Shown one piece after another: positions 51,060-59,881 of a stretch of DNA of 64,000 nt; the stretch's first letter is position 1; every line of letters starts with the position of its first letter. Below the pieces are notes generated by a model. That model had not been told where the DNA came from and ran no database searches. It was given only the letters and a program-made list of their open reading frames with translations. The translations under genes were made by a program, and so were the position numbers. This stretch comes from Kribbella pratensis (GTDB lineage Bacteria; Actinomycetota; Actinomycetes; Propionibacteriales; Kribbellaceae). Location of the stretch: NCBI RefSeq assembly GCF_004365355.1, contig NZ_SODP01000005.1, forward strand, positions 124,001-188,000. Reading direction: 5' to 3'.

Positions 51060-52496
51060 ATGGATGTGTCGGAGCCGGAGCTCCTGCGGACGTTCACGGC
51101 GGTGGACAAGGACGACAACGGCCGGATCTGGGCCTGGGAACTGCTCGCGAAGCTGGGACAGGCGGGGATCCAGCCCGACGATCCGCGGGTCCGGACCGCG
51201 CTCGCGGACGTCGGCCGTCCGGTGGGGATCGACATCCAGCCGGTGGAGATCGACTTCCGGCAGTACGCCGAGATCGCTCAGCACGGCGACGGCGTGGTGT
51301 TTCGGGCGCTGGCGGGCGAGCTGGCTGTGCCTCCGGACGAGTTCCAGGAGTACGTGCGCAGCATCAAGGCGATGCACGACGACCTGCTGTCGAACCTGGA
51401 CGGGAACGTCGCCGACTACATCCCGACGTTGCGGGACGCCGATCCGGAGCGGTTCGGGATCGCGATCTGTACTGCGGACGGGCAGGTGTTCTCGATCGGC
51501 GACACGGCGGACGAGTTCAGCGTCCAGTCGACGTCGAAGCCGTTCAACTATGCGATCGCGCTGGAACAGCTCGGGCCGGACGAAGTACATCGCTGGGTCG
51601 GCCAGGAGCAGAGCGGCGGCCCGTTCAACGATCCGCATCTGTCGCTGGGCACGGATGGCAGGCCGCGCAACCCGATGATCAACGCCGGAGCGATCGGTAC
51701 CCTCGCGCTGGTCGATACCGGCAAGGACCAGTCGGACCGGTTCACCACCGTCCGGGACACCTGGGCGGCGATGACGGGTAAACGACCGCAGTTGCACGGT
51801 GCGACATTCCTGGCCGAGCGCGACACGGGATTCGGGAACGTCAGGTTCGCGAACGGGCTCATGCAGGCCGGCAAGCTGAGAGGTGCCCGGCCGAACGATC
51901 GGCGTGCTCCGGAGGACGCCGTCGAGTTCTACACCATGGTCTGCTCGCTCACCATGGACGCCGAGCAGTTGGCCAAGGCTGGTGCGACGCTCGCGAACGG
52001 CGGAATCGCCCCGAGCGGCCGGCGCGTGTTCTCTCCGGAGACCGCTGGACGTGTGCTGGCCGTGATGGGACACAGCGGCATGTACGACGGCTCCGGGCAA
52101 TTCTCCGACCAGGTCGGGTTGCCGGCCAAGAGCGGTGTCTCCGGCAACGTCATGATGGTGGTGCCGTCGAAAGGGCTGGCGGTGGTGACGTACTCGCCCC
52201 GCCTCGACGCGACTGGCAACTCGGTCCGCGGGGTCGAGGTCTGCAAACGCTTTGTCAACGAGTTCGGCCTCCATCCGTACCGCGTGGGTGCCGAGCGCGT
52301 CCGCGATGCAGTCATCGCGCGGCCCGGGCAACTGAACGAGGCCGACAAGCGGGCCGAACTGGCAAGCGCCGCCGAACGTGCACTGGGCGGTGTGGCCAGA
52401 CCTGGAAGTGGTGGTGCGGGCGCGGCCCGCACCACCGACACCGACCGGGCGGCCGCTGCGGCGACCCGCCACACCGCGCCGACCCGGCAGCTCTGA
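51060..52496 (+). CDS. glsA: Glutaminase A with N-terminal EF-hand
   Basis: Serine-dependent glutaminase (glutamine to glutamate and ammonia), 478 aa against about 310 for the usual bacterial form. The glutaminase domain (about 120-420) has STSKPFNYAIAL with the Ser-x-x-Lys nucleophile pair, NPMINAGAI and the FxNGLM and GVSGN regions. The N-terminal 90 residues contain a canonical EF-hand loop at 16-27 (D-K-D-D-N-G-R-I-W-A-W-E). The C-terminal tail is Ala/Arg/Thr-rich and disordered. The ATG at 51060 follows AAGGA. Confidence 0.9.
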   Translation: MDVSEPELLRTFTAVDKDDNGRIWAWELLAKLGQAGIQPDDPRVRTALADVGRPVGIDIQPVEIDFRQYAEIAQHGDGVVFRALAGELAVPPDEFQEYVRSIKAMHDDLLSNLDGNVADYIPTLRDADPERFGIAICTADGQVFSIGDTADEFSVQSTSKPFNYAIALEQLGPDEVHRWVGQEQSGGPFNDPHLSLGTDGRPRNPMINAGAIGTLALVDTGKDQSDRFTTVRDTWAAMTGKRPQLHGATFLAERDTGFGNVRFANGLMQAGKLRGARPNDRRAPEDAVEFYTMVCSLTMDAEQLAKAGATLANGGIAPSGRRVFSPETAGRVLAVMGHSGMYDGSGQFSDQVGLPAKSGVSGNVMMVVPSKGLAVVTYSPRLDATGNSVRGVEVCKRFVNEFGLHPYRVGAERVRDAVIARPGQLNEADKRAELASAAERALGGVARPGSGGAGAARTTDTDRAAAAATRHTAPTRQL

Positions 52497-52547
52497 CCGC
52501 AGACCGCGCCGGCCATCAGAGCGGATCTGCAGGCCATCAGAATGCAG

Positions 52548-52580
52548 CTGCCCCCGCCGCGTTGAGCCTGGCGGGGGCAG
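52548..52580. terminator. Bidirectional terminator between glsA and glmS
   Basis: CTGCCCCCGCC (52548-52558) and GGCGGGGGCAG (52570-52580) form a perfect 11-bp stem with an 11-base loop. It sits between two convergent genes and can serve both strands, although T-tracts are absent, as is common in high-GC DNA. Confidence 0.75.
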
Positions 52581-52616
52581 TGGGTTGCAGTTGTGATGAG
52601 CTGGGGATCCGCAGGT

Positions 52617-54437
52617 TTACTCGACGGTGACTGACTTGGCCAGGTTGCGGGGCTTGTCGACGTCGTGGCCGAGGGCTACGGCTGCGTAGTACGCGATGAT
52701 CTGGAGCGGGATCGTCAGCAGGATCGGGTCGAGTTCGGGCTCGTTCTTCGGTACGACGATCTTCGCCGCGACCCCGTCCGGTACGTCGACGCCCGGGTGG
52801 GTGACGACGTACAGCGGACCTGACCGTGCGCCGATCTCGTGCAGCGCGCCGATGTTGCGGTCGAGCAGCTCGTCGTCGGGGACGATCGCGACGGTCGGCA
52901 CGTCCGGGGAGATCAGCGCGAGCGGACCGTGCTTCAGCTCGGAGGTCTGGTACGCCTCGGCGTGCCGGTACGAGATCTCCTTGAGCTTCTGCGCGCCCTC
53001 CCGCGCGACGGGGTAACCACGGGTCCGGCCGACGAAGAACAGCGATTCGTGCTTGGCGAGCCGGCCGGCGATCTTGGCCAGTTCCTCTTCCTGCGCGACG
53101 ATCGCGCCAATGTGCTCCGGCAGCTTCTTCAGGCCGTCGATCAGCCGGCGGCCGTCGGCGGGGGAGACGTCGCGGATCCGGCCGAGGTGGATGCCGAGCA
53201 TCGCGAACCCGACCGCCATGTTCGTCAGCGCCTTCGTCGACGCGACCGAGACCTCCGGACCGGCGTGCAGGTACACACCGCCGTCGACCTCGCGGGCGAT
53301 GCTCGAGCCGACCGCGTTCACCAGGCCGATCACGCGACCGCCCTTACGCTTCAGCTCCTGCACCGCGACCAGCGTGTCGAGGGTTTCACCGGACTGCGAG
53401 ACGGCGACGTACAGCGTGTCGCGCTCGACGACCGGGTTGCGGTACCGGAACTCCGACGCGGGCTCGGCGTCGGCGGGGATCCGCGCGACCTCCTCGATGA
53501 ACTGCGCGCCCATCTGACCCGCGTAGTACGCCGAACCGCAGCCGAGGATCTTGACCCGCTTGATCTCGCGCGCCTCGCGGGCGTCCATGTTCAGACCGCC
53601 GAGGTGCACGGTGTGGAAGCGCTCGTCCAGGCGACCACGAATGACCCGGCCGACCGCGTCCGGCTGCTCGTGGATCTCCTTCATCATGAAGTGCTCGTGC
53701 AGACCGCGCTCGTACTCGTCGGCCTCCCACTCGACCGTCTTCGCGGTCTTCGTGGTCGGGGACGCGTCCTGGGTGAAGGTGCGGTAGCCGTCGGCGCGGA
53801 CGGTCGCCATCTCGCCGTCGTCCAGGTACACGACCTGGCGGGTGTAGCGGATCAGCGCGGCCGCGTCGGAGGCCACGTGCATCTCGCCGTCGCCGATGCC
53901 GAGGATCAGCGGGCTGCCGTTGCGGGCGACCACGATCCGGTCCGGGAAGTCGAGGTCGATGACGGCGATGCCGTACGTGCCCTCGATCCGGCGCAGCGCG
54001 GCCATCACCTTGTCCTCGAGGGTGGCGCCGTCCGACTGCTCGATCAGGTGCGCGAGGACCTCGGTGTCGGTCTCGGACCGCAGCTTGACGCCCGCGTCCT
54101 CGAGCTGGGTGCGCAGCGCGCCGGCGTTGTCGAAGATGCCGTTGTGGACGACGGCGATCCGCTCGTTGCCGCTGGCGTGCGGGTGTGCGTTGTCCTTGCT
54201 CGGACCGCCGTGGGTCGCCCAGCGCGTGTGGCCGATGCCGAGCTTGCCGCCGAACCGCTTCGGCAGCGACGCCTCCAGCTCACGGACGCGACCCGCGTCC
54301 TTGTGCACCTTCAGCTCGCTGGACCCCAGTACGGCGACACCCGCCGAGTCGTAGCCCCGGTACTCGAGCCGGGCCAGTCCGTCCACCAGGATGGGCGCGG
54401 CCGGCTTGGTGCCGACGTACCCGACGATTCCGCACAT
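52617..54437 (-). CDS. glmS: Glutamine-fructose-6-phosphate aminotransferase
   Basis: Makes glucosamine-6-phosphate for cell-wall synthesis; 606 aa. The N-terminal glutaminase domain starts MCGIVGYVG with the catalytic Cys2, and GHTRWATHG is conserved. Two SIS sugar isomerase domains follow, with LGCGSAYYAGQ and SQSGETLDTL in the first; the C-terminus ends in LAKSVTVE, the family tail. It is separated by 39 bp from the upstream small gene. UDP-GlcNAc made from its product is the MurA substrate. Confidence 0.96.
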   Translation of the reverse strand: MCGIVGYVGTKPAAPILVDGLARLEYRGYDSAGVAVLGSSELKVHKDAGRVRELEASLPKRFGGKLGIGHTRWATHGGPSKDNAHPHASGNERIAVVHNGIFDNAGALRTQLEDAGVKLRSETDTEVLAHLIEQSDGATLEDKVMAALRRIEGTYGIAVIDLDFPDRIVVARNGSPLILGIGDGEMHVASDAAALIRYTRQVVYLDDGEMATVRADGYRTFTQDASPTTKTAKTVEWEADEYERGLHEHFMMKEIHEQPDAVGRVIRGRLDERFHTVHLGGLNMDAREAREIKRVKILGCGSAYYAGQMGAQFIEEVARIPADAEPASEFRYRNPVVERDTLYVAVSQSGETLDTLVAVQELKRKGGRVIGLVNAVGSSIAREVDGGVYLHAGPEVSVASTKALTNMAVGFAMLGIHLGRIRDVSPADGRRLIDGLKKLPEHIGAIVAQEEELAKIAGRLAKHESLFFVGRTRGYPVAREGAQKLKEISYRHAEAYQTSELKHGPLALISPDVPTVAIVPDDELLDRNIGALHEIGARSGPLYVVTHPGVDVPDGVAAKIVVPKNEPELDPILLTIPLQIIAYYAAVALGHDVDKPRNLAKSVTVE

Positions 54438-54476
54438 GTAGTGGTGCCCCTTCGTAGGTTCGGTTGAGCGGCCCGG

Positions 54477-54791
54477 TCAGCCGTAGACGATCCGTCGGAG
54501 CTGCCGGGCGGAGAGTTCGGGTGAGCGGACCGGCCAGTGCCGGAGCTCGGTGCCGAGGCGGGCGAAGATCTCGTCGTTGCGGGCGCCGTAGGTCTGCAAC
54601 TCACGGTGCCGGCGCCGGACGTACTCCTCGGTCGTCTCGGTGAAATAGGCCAGTACGTCGGCGACCACGCGCCGCGCGACATCCGCCGACAGTCCGGTCG
54701 TCCGGCTGACCTGATCGGCCAGCTCGTCCACCGGCTCCACAGCCGCCGCCTCACTGATCACCCGACCACCATGCAGTGTTTTCGAGGTCAC
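54477..54791 (-). CDS. Small helical hypothetical protein
   Basis: A 104-aa protein from GTG 54791 (a later GTG at 54761 is possible). It is mostly helical, with LADQVSRTTGLSADVARRVVADVLAYFTET and then EYVRRRHRELQTYG, suggesting a compact helical bundle with a basic second helix. No family is recognised. It lies between nucS and glmS on the same strand, so it may be co-transcribed with glmS. Two hairpins lie upstream. Confidence 0.6.
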   Translation of the reverse strand: MTSKTLHGGRVISEAAAVEPVDELADQVSRTTGLSADVARRVVADVLAYFTETTEEYVRRRHRELQTYGARNDEIFARLGTELRHWPVRSPELSARQLRRIVYG

Positions 54792-54802
54792 TGCAAAGCT
54801 TC

Positions 54803-54818
54803 TGCCCGAAATCGGGCA
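54803..54818. promoter_or_regulatory. 16-base palindrome upstream of the small helical gene
   Basis: TGCCCGA and TCGGGCA flank a two-base AA centre. It lies 11 bp before the GTG at 54791 and could be an operator overlapping the promoter or leader of the small gene and glmS. Confidence 0.45.
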
Positions 54819-54822
54819 AATT

Positions 54823-54838
54823 TCCTGTTTTGTCAGGA
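54823..54838 (-). terminator. Weak hairpin after nucS
   Basis: TCCTG and CAGGA form a 5-bp stem with a 6-base loop, directly after the nucS TAA. On the minus strand it is followed by AAATTT, so it may be a weak terminator for nucS. Confidence 0.4.
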
Positions 54839-54839
54839 G

Positions 54840-55499
54840 TTAGAAGAGCCGGAGTACGTCGGATTCCATCCCGCGGAGGGCGTCGTAGTCGACGGTGACG
54901 CATTCGAGGCCCCGGTCGGTGGCCAGGAACTGGGCCTGGGGCTTGATGAGCTGGGCGGCGAAGATACCGCGGACCGGAGCCAACAACGGGTCGCGGTTGA
55001 GGAGCTCCACGTAGCGAGTGAGTTGCTCGACGCCGTCGATCTCGCCGCGGCGTTTGATCTCGACGGCGACGTGCTTGCCCTCGGCGTCGCGGCACAGCAG
55101 GTCGACCGGCCCGATCGCGGTCGGGTACTCGCGGCGTACCAGCGTCCAGCCCTCGCCGAAGGTCTGGACGTGCTCGGCCAGCAGTTCCTGCAGGTGCGCC
55201 TCGACGCCGTCCTTGATCAGCCCGGGGTCGATCCCGAGCTCGTACGACGTGTCGCTGTGCACCTCCTCGAGCGTGATCCGGAGCTCCTCACCAGCCTTGT
55301 TGGTGACGCTCCAGACCCCCTCTTCCTCGGTCAGCTTGCACGGCGGCGACATCCAGTTCAGCGGTTTGTACGACCCGCCGTCGGCGTGGATCAGCACGGA
55401 TCCGTCCGCCTTCACCATCAGCAGCCGCGGCGCCATCGGCAGATGAGCCGTCAGCCGCCCCGAGTAGTCGACAGAACAAGTAGCAATCACCAAGCGCAC
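54840..55499 (-). CDS. nucS: Mismatch-specific endonuclease NucS/EndoMS
   Basis: Actinobacterial and archaeal mismatch-repair nuclease of 219 aa. The N-terminal DNA-binding domain starts VRLVIATCSVDYSGRLTAHL; the C-terminal nuclease domain has GPVDLLCRD and VAVEIKRRGEIDGVEQ, the D-(E)xK-type active site. NucS cuts both strands at mismatches and replaces MutS/MutL in these organisms. The GTG at 55499 gives the family start and is chosen over the ATG at 55550. The TfoX-like gene lies divergently 49 bp away. Confidence 0.93.
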   Translation of the reverse strand: MRLVIATCSVDYSGRLTAHLPMAPRLLMVKADGSVLIHADGGSYKPLNWMSPPCKLTEEEGVWSVTNKAGEELRITLEEVHSDTSYELGIDPGLIKDGVEAHLQELLAEHVQTFGEGWTLVRREYPTAIGPVDLLCRDAEGKHVAVEIKRRGEIDGVEQLTRYVELLNRDPLLAPVRGIFAAQLIKPQAQFLATDRGLECVTVDYDALRGMESDVLRLF

Positions 55500-55548
55500 G
55501 AGAAAGCACCGTAGTGCACGGACCGCCGGTAGTGGGAGGGTGGTGAGC

Positions 55549-55872
55549 ATGATGCCGAAGGTCAGCGATCAGGCAGTCGCCGCGTACGACGTCGTGGCCG
55601 CCGGACTGGAGTCGGCCGGAGTGGTCCGGGGCAGCATGTTCGGTATGCCCTGTCTCAAGGTCGGCAAGAAGGTGCTCGCGGGGATGTTCGGCGACGCCAT
55701 GACGTTCAAGCTGCCGCCGGAACCGCGGGAGAAGGCGCTCGCGCTGCCCGGCGCCGAGCCGTTCGACCCCGGGATGGGCCGGCCGATGAAGGAGTGGGTC
55801 GTGATCCCGCTGGCGCAGTCGGAGGCCTGGCCGGAGTACGCCGCCGAGGCATTGGAGTACGTCAGCCGATGA
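55549..55872 (+). CDS. TfoX N-terminal domain protein
   Basis: A 107-aa protein with the TfoX_N pattern: SMFGMPCLKVGKKVLAGMFGDAMTFKL followed by a short helix. Lone TfoX_N proteins in Actinobacteria have no firm role. The ATG at 55549 is spaced 9 bases after GGGAGG; GTG at 55540 touches that site and is less likely. Its stop overlaps the methyltransferase ATG. Confidence 0.8.
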   Translation: MMPKVSDQAVAAYDVVAAGLESAGVVRGSMFGMPCLKVGKKVLAGMFGDAMTFKLPPEPREKALALPGAEPFDPGMGRPMKEWVVIPLAQSEAWPEYAAEALEYVSR

Positions 55873-56750
55873 ATCTCATGTGTCCGGCGCGGATTCTGCT
55901 GCTGCCTGGTGACGTGCAGGAGGCGGCGGTCGGGGAGCGGGTTGCTCACGTGTACGCCGGGCCTTTCGAGGCGAGCGCGGGATCGCGGCTGGCGGAGCGG
56001 CTCGGCGTCCGGCTGACCGTCGTACCGGAGCTGACGCAGCGGCCGGACCAGGAACTGCAGTCGATTGCGGACCTCCACCGCGGGGAGACCGTCGTCGTGC
56101 TCGGCGTGGACCTCGGCCTCAAGCTTCCGGCGACCGTCGAGCACACCGGCGACGGCTGGACGCGGGTGGCGACCGACAACGAGGTGACACTGTCGGCGTA
56201 CGAGATGGCGGCGGAGAAGTTCCGTGACTCGATCCCGCCCGGGCCCAACGACCAGTTGATCGATCTGCTCGCCGAGCGCGTCGGCCCCGGCGCGCGGGTG
56301 CTCGAGATCGGCAGCGGGACCGGGCGCGATGCGCTCGAGCTGGAACGCCGCGGCTTCGTCGTACGCCGCACCGACGCGACGCAGGCGTTCATCGACATGA
56401 TGCGGGCCGACGGATACGCCGTCGACCGGTTGAACGCGCTCACCGACGACTTCGGCGGACCGTACGACGCGATCTTCGCGGACGCGGTGTTCTTGCATTT
56501 CGACCGCCCCGGCCTGGCCCAGGTACTGCGGAAGGCGGCGCGATCCGCCCCGGTGCTGGTGTTCGCGACGCGCGAAGGCAAGGGCGAGGAATGGTCGGAT
56601 CGCAACCTGGATCTGCCGCGGCACTTCGTCCTCTGGCAGGAGGATGCGTTGCGGCAGGTGCTGACGAACGCCGGCTGGGACGTGCAGCGGCTTGATCGCG
56701 GCGAAGGCAAGTTCGGGATGTGGTTCTACGTGCTGGCGACGCGCGCATGA
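55869..56750 (+). CDS. Methyltransferase with degenerate histidine-phosphatase-like N-terminus
   Basis: A 293-aa protein. Residues about 125-293 form a class I SAM-dependent methyltransferase: motif I VLEIGSGTGRDAL is clear, with the DAIFADAVFLHF region for motif IV. Residues 1 to about 85 look like a shortened phosphoglycerate mutase/histidine-phosphatase fold: ARILLLPGD stands where RILLVRHGE would be expected, then VYAGPFEAS and AERLGVRLTVVPEL, and IADLHRGETVVVLGV. The catalytic RHG and later His are missing. The ATG overlaps the TfoX stop. Substrate unknown. Confidence 0.8.
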   Translation: MNLMCPARILLLPGDVQEAAVGERVAHVYAGPFEASAGSRLAERLGVRLTVVPELTQRPDQELQSIADLHRGETVVVLGVDLGLKLPATVEHTGDGWTRVATDNEVTLSAYEMAAEKFRDSIPPGPNDQLIDLLAERVGPGARVLEIGSGTGRDALELERRGFVVRRTDATQAFIDMMRADGYAVDRLNALTDDFGGPYDAIFADAVFLHFDRPGLAQVLRKAARSAPVLVFATREGKGEEWSDRNLDLPRHFVLWQEDALRQVLTNAGWDVQRLDRGEGKFGMWFYVLATRA

Positions 56751-57202
56751 TCCGGGCGGGCGTCGTACTGCTCACCGACCAGGGGATCGCCGCGATCGAA
56801 CGCGTCCGGGACGGCAGGACGTACTACGTTCTGCCCGGCGGTCAGGTCGAAGAAGGCGAGAGCCCGGCCGAGACCGCGCGGCGCGAGATCTACGAGGAGC
56901 TCGGGCTGCTGGTGAAGATCCGCAGCGTTGTCGCGGTCGTGCACTTCGGCGACAGTACGCAGCACTACTTCTGCGCGGACGTCATCGGCGGCGAGTTCGG
57001 CACCGGCGACGGTCCTGAGATGACGAGCCCGGCCGAGTCGGAGCGGGGCAGTTACCGCGCGGTCTGGCTGCCCTTGCCCGAGCTCGCCGGGCTGGACCTC
57101 CGGCCACGGCCGATCACGGCGGCGCTCGTGGCAGCCCCGGATCCGCTCTGGTTGCTGGACGGCTGGATGGAGACCCCGGTCGTGTACGACGAGAACGTGT
57201 GA
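56747..57202 (+). CDS. Nudix hydrolase
   Basis: A 151-aa Nudix protein with the complete box GQVEEGESPAETARREIYEELGL (G-x5-E-x7-R-E-U-x-E-E-x-G-U) from about residue 32. Members hydrolyse nucleoside diphosphates linked to another moiety; the substrate is not visible. The ATG at 56747 overlaps the methyltransferase stop. Together with the TfoX-like and methyltransferase genes it forms a three-gene coupled unit. Confidence 0.9.
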   Translation: MIRAGVVLLTDQGIAAIERVRDGRTYYVLPGGQVEEGESPAETARREIYEELGLLVKIRSVVAVVHFGDSTQHYFCADVIGGEFGTGDGPEMTSPAESERGSYRAVWLPLPELAGLDLRPRPITAALVAAPDPLWLLDGWMETPVVYDENV

Positions 57203-57238
57203 GGTTGGCCTCGCCGGTGATGCAACTCATGGGCGGAC

Positions 57239-57260
57239 CACTATCCGGACTGGCATAGTG
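57239..57260. promoter_or_regulatory. Inverted repeat before the hydroxyacyl-CoA dehydrogenase
   Basis: CACTAT (57239-57244) and ATAGTG (57255-57260) are perfect arms 10 bases apart, ending 6 bases before the ATG at 57267. It could be an operator overlapping the -10 region or the leader. Confidence 0.4.
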
Positions 57261-57266
57261 CAAGAC

Positions 57267-59045
57267 ATGGCTCGGGAATTGACGACTGTGGGTGTGGTGG
57301 GTCTCGGCACGATGGGCGCCGGGATCGCCGAGGTGTTCGCGCGCAACGGGCTGACGGTGGTCGGCGTCGAGCGTGACGAGGAGGCCGCCGAGCGCGGCCG
57401 CGGCCACATCCAGCACTCGACCGACCGGGCCGTGAAGCGCGGCAAGCTGTCGGTCGAGGACCAGCAGGCGCTGTTCGACCGGGTCACGTTCGCCACCTCG
57501 ATGGAGGCGCTGGCCGACTGCGACCTGGTGATCGAGGCCGTCGTCGAGCGGCTCGAACTGAAGCGCGAGATCTTCGCCGCGCTGGACAAGATCGTCGGCG
57601 AGGACGCGATCCTCGCGACCAACACCTCGTCGTTGTCGGTCACCGAGATCTCCGTCGCCACCCAGCGCCCGCGCCGCGTCGTCGGCATGCACTTCTTCAA
57701 CCCGGCGCCGGTGCAGGAGTTCGTCGAGGTGATCAAGACCGTCGTCACCGAGCCGGACGTGGTCGACGACGTACAGGCCCTGGCCCGCCGTCTCGACAAG
57801 GTCCCGGTGGTCGCGGCCGACCGGGCCGGCTTCATCGCCAACGCGCTGCTGTTCGGGTACCTGAACCACGCCGTGTCGATGGTCGAATCCCGCTACGCCA
57901 CGCGTGAGGACGTCGACGCGGCGATGCGGCTCGGCTGCGGGTACCCGATGGGTCCGCTGGCGCTGCTCGACCTGATCGGGCTCGACACGGCGTACGAGAT
58001 CCTCGACACGATGTACAAGCAGGGCCGCAACCGGCTGCACGCGCCGGCGCCGATCCTCAAGCAGATGGTCACTGCCGGACTGCTCGGCCGGAAGACCGGG
58101 CGCGGTTTCTACACCTACGAGGGGCCGGACTCGCCGGTCGTGGTCGACGACGAGAGCACCCCGCATCGCAGCGGCGACGAGATCGCGGTCCGCCCGATCA
58201 AGCAGATCGGCGTGGTCGGCTCCGGCACGATGGCGGTCGGCATCGTCGAGGTCTGCGCCAAGGCGGGGTACGATGTCCTGTATGTTGCCCGCGGCACCGA
58301 AAAGGTCGACCGCGTTCGCGCGACGCTGGAACGCTCGCTGGAGAAGGGTGTCCAGCGCGGCAAGCTGTCCTCGGAGGAGCGCGACGCCGCGCTGCGCCGG
58401 GTGACCGGTACGGCGAAGCTCGACGATCTGGCCACGGTCGACCTGGTGATCGAGGCCGTGGTCGAGGAGCTCAGCGTCAAGCAGGCGCTGTTCGAGACGT
58501 TCGACGAGATCTGCAAGCCGGGCGCGATCCTGGCCACCACGACCTCGTCGCTGCCGGTGATCGACCTCGCGATGGCGACCAAGCGGCCGTCCGACGTGGT
58601 CGGTCTGCACTTCTTCAACCCGGCGCCGGTGATGCAGCTGGTCGAGGTCGTCAGCACGGTCAGCACCGCGCACGAGGTCGCCGACACGGTGGCCGCCGTA
58701 GCCGTTGCCGCTGGCAAGCACCCGGTCCGCTGCGGCGACCGCGCCGGCTTCATCGTCAACGCGCTGCTGTTCCCGTACCTGAACGACGCGGTCCGGATGC
58801 TCGAGGCGCACTACGCCGGTGTCGACGATATCGACGCCGCGATGAAGCTCGGCTGCCGACTCCCGATGGGCCCGTTCGCCCTCCTCGACGTGGTCGGCCT
58901 CGACGTCGCGCTCGCGATCCAGCGCACCCTGTACCTGGAGTTCCGCGAGCCCGGCTTCGCGCCCGCCCCGCTGCTCGAACACCTCGTCACCGCGGGGTAC
59001 CTCGGCCGCAAGACCGGCCGAGGCTTCCGCGACTACGCGAACTGA
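57267..59045 (+). CDS. Tandem-duplicated 3-hydroxyacyl-CoA dehydrogenase
   Basis: A 592-aa protein of two homologous 3-hydroxyacyl-CoA dehydrogenase modules in one chain. Module 1 has GVVGLGTMGAGIAEV and GMHFFNPAP; module 2 has GVVGSGTMAVGIVEV and GLHFFNPAP. Both keep the NAD motif, the catalytic His and the C-terminal domain (MGPLALLDLIGLD and MGPFALLDVVGLD). The reaction is oxidation of 3-hydroxyacyl-CoA in beta-oxidation, or reduction of acetoacetyl-CoA. The ATG at 57267 is preferred over the GTG at 57258. Confidence 0.93.
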   Translation: MARELTTVGVVGLGTMGAGIAEVFARNGLTVVGVERDEEAAERGRGHIQHSTDRAVKRGKLSVEDQQALFDRVTFATSMEALADCDLVIEAVVERLELKREIFAALDKIVGEDAILATNTSSLSVTEISVATQRPRRVVGMHFFNPAPVQEFVEVIKTVVTEPDVVDDVQALARRLDKVPVVAADRAGFIANALLFGYLNHAVSMVESRYATREDVDAAMRLGCGYPMGPLALLDLIGLDTAYEILDTMYKQGRNRLHAPAPILKQMVTAGLLGRKTGRGFYTYEGPDSPVVVDDESTPHRSGDEIAVRPIKQIGVVGSGTMAVGIVEVCAKAGYDVLYVARGTEKVDRVRATLERSLEKGVQRGKLSSEERDAALRRVTGTAKLDDLATVDLVIEAVVEELSVKQALFETFDEICKPGAILATTTSSLPVIDLAMATKRPSDVVGLHFFNPAPVMQLVEVVSTVSTAHEVADTVAAVAVAAGKHPVRCGDRAGFIVNALLFPYLNDAVRMLEAHYAGVDDIDAAMKLGCRLPMGPFALLDVVGLDVALAIQRTLYLEFREPGFAPAPLLEHLVTAGYLGRKTGRGFRDYAN

Positions 59046-59049
59046 CGAT

Positions 59050-59832
59050 TTACGGCTCGGCCTGTGCGTAGTCGCCGCAGGGACCGCCGCCGATCGCCTC
59101 GGGGAGGACTGTTTCGCGGCGGTCGAGCTTGACGAGCGGGTTGTAGAAGGCGGCGATCTCGACGCTGTCCTCGGGGATGTAGTGGAAGATCAGCGAACGG
59201 CGGAAGCGGTCGTCGGTGTTGTTCGGGCGGGAGCCGTGCACGACGCTGCCGTGGAAGAACAGGACGTCACCGGCCTTCATCTTCGTCTGCACCTTGCTGA
59301 GGCCGTCCGGGATCGGGACCTCGACGCTGGTGAACGACTCGGTGAGGTCGGCAGGCTCCGGACAGACCAGTTCGGTCTTGTGTGATCCCGGTACGACGGC
59401 GAGCCCGCCGTTGTCCGCGTCCACGTCGTCGACCGCGATCCATGCCGCCAGACAGGTCTCCGGATCGGCGCGCAGGAACGTGTTGTCCTGGTGCAGCGCC
59501 TGCCCGCGCGCGCCCGGCGGCTTGAAGTAGAACATCGACTGCGCACCCAGCGCCGGACCGATGAGCGCCTGCACGACATCGAGGATCCGGCTGTCCAGCA
59601 TCAGCTCGAGCGAGAGCCGCCCGGCCTCGATGTCGGTCCGCCGGTGCGGATGCACGAACCGCGGGTACTTCGCCAGCGGGTCGTCCGCGGGTACGCCGTC
59701 GTCGATCGCGAGCGAATGGTCGACGGCGACCTGCTCCATGAACACGGTCTTGATCCGCTCGACCTCAGCGGAATCGAACAACTGAGGGACCTGGACGATG
59801 CCGTCCCGCTGGTAGATGTCCACGACTGTCAT
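59050..59832 (-). CDS. Phytanoyl-CoA dioxygenase family protein
   Basis: Fe(II)/2-oxoglutarate-dependent oxygenase of 260 aa. The metal triad appears as LHQDNTF (His-x-Asp) and a later His in GSVVHGSRPN, with the 2-oxoglutarate Arg about ten residues on (RFRRS). MFYFKPPGARGQALHQD is the PhyH pattern. The substrate is unknown. It is divergent from an AraC regulator, which probably controls it. Confidence 0.88.
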   Translation of the reverse strand: MTVVDIYQRDGIVQVPQLFDSAEVERIKTVFMEQVAVDHSLAIDDGVPADDPLAKYPRFVHPHRRTDIEAGRLSLELMLDSRILDVVQALIGPALGAQSMFYFKPPGARGQALHQDNTFLRADPETCLAAWIAVDDVDADNGGLAVVPGSHKTELVCPEPADLTESFTSVEVPIPDGLSKVQTKMKAGDVLFFHGSVVHGSRPNNTDDRFRRSLIFHYIPEDSVEIAAFYNPLVKLDRRETVLPEAIGGGPCGDYAQAEP

Positions 59833-59881
59833 ATCTCAAGGATCTGTCGGAGCCGTTTGCCGGACGATAGCCTATCTAGCT

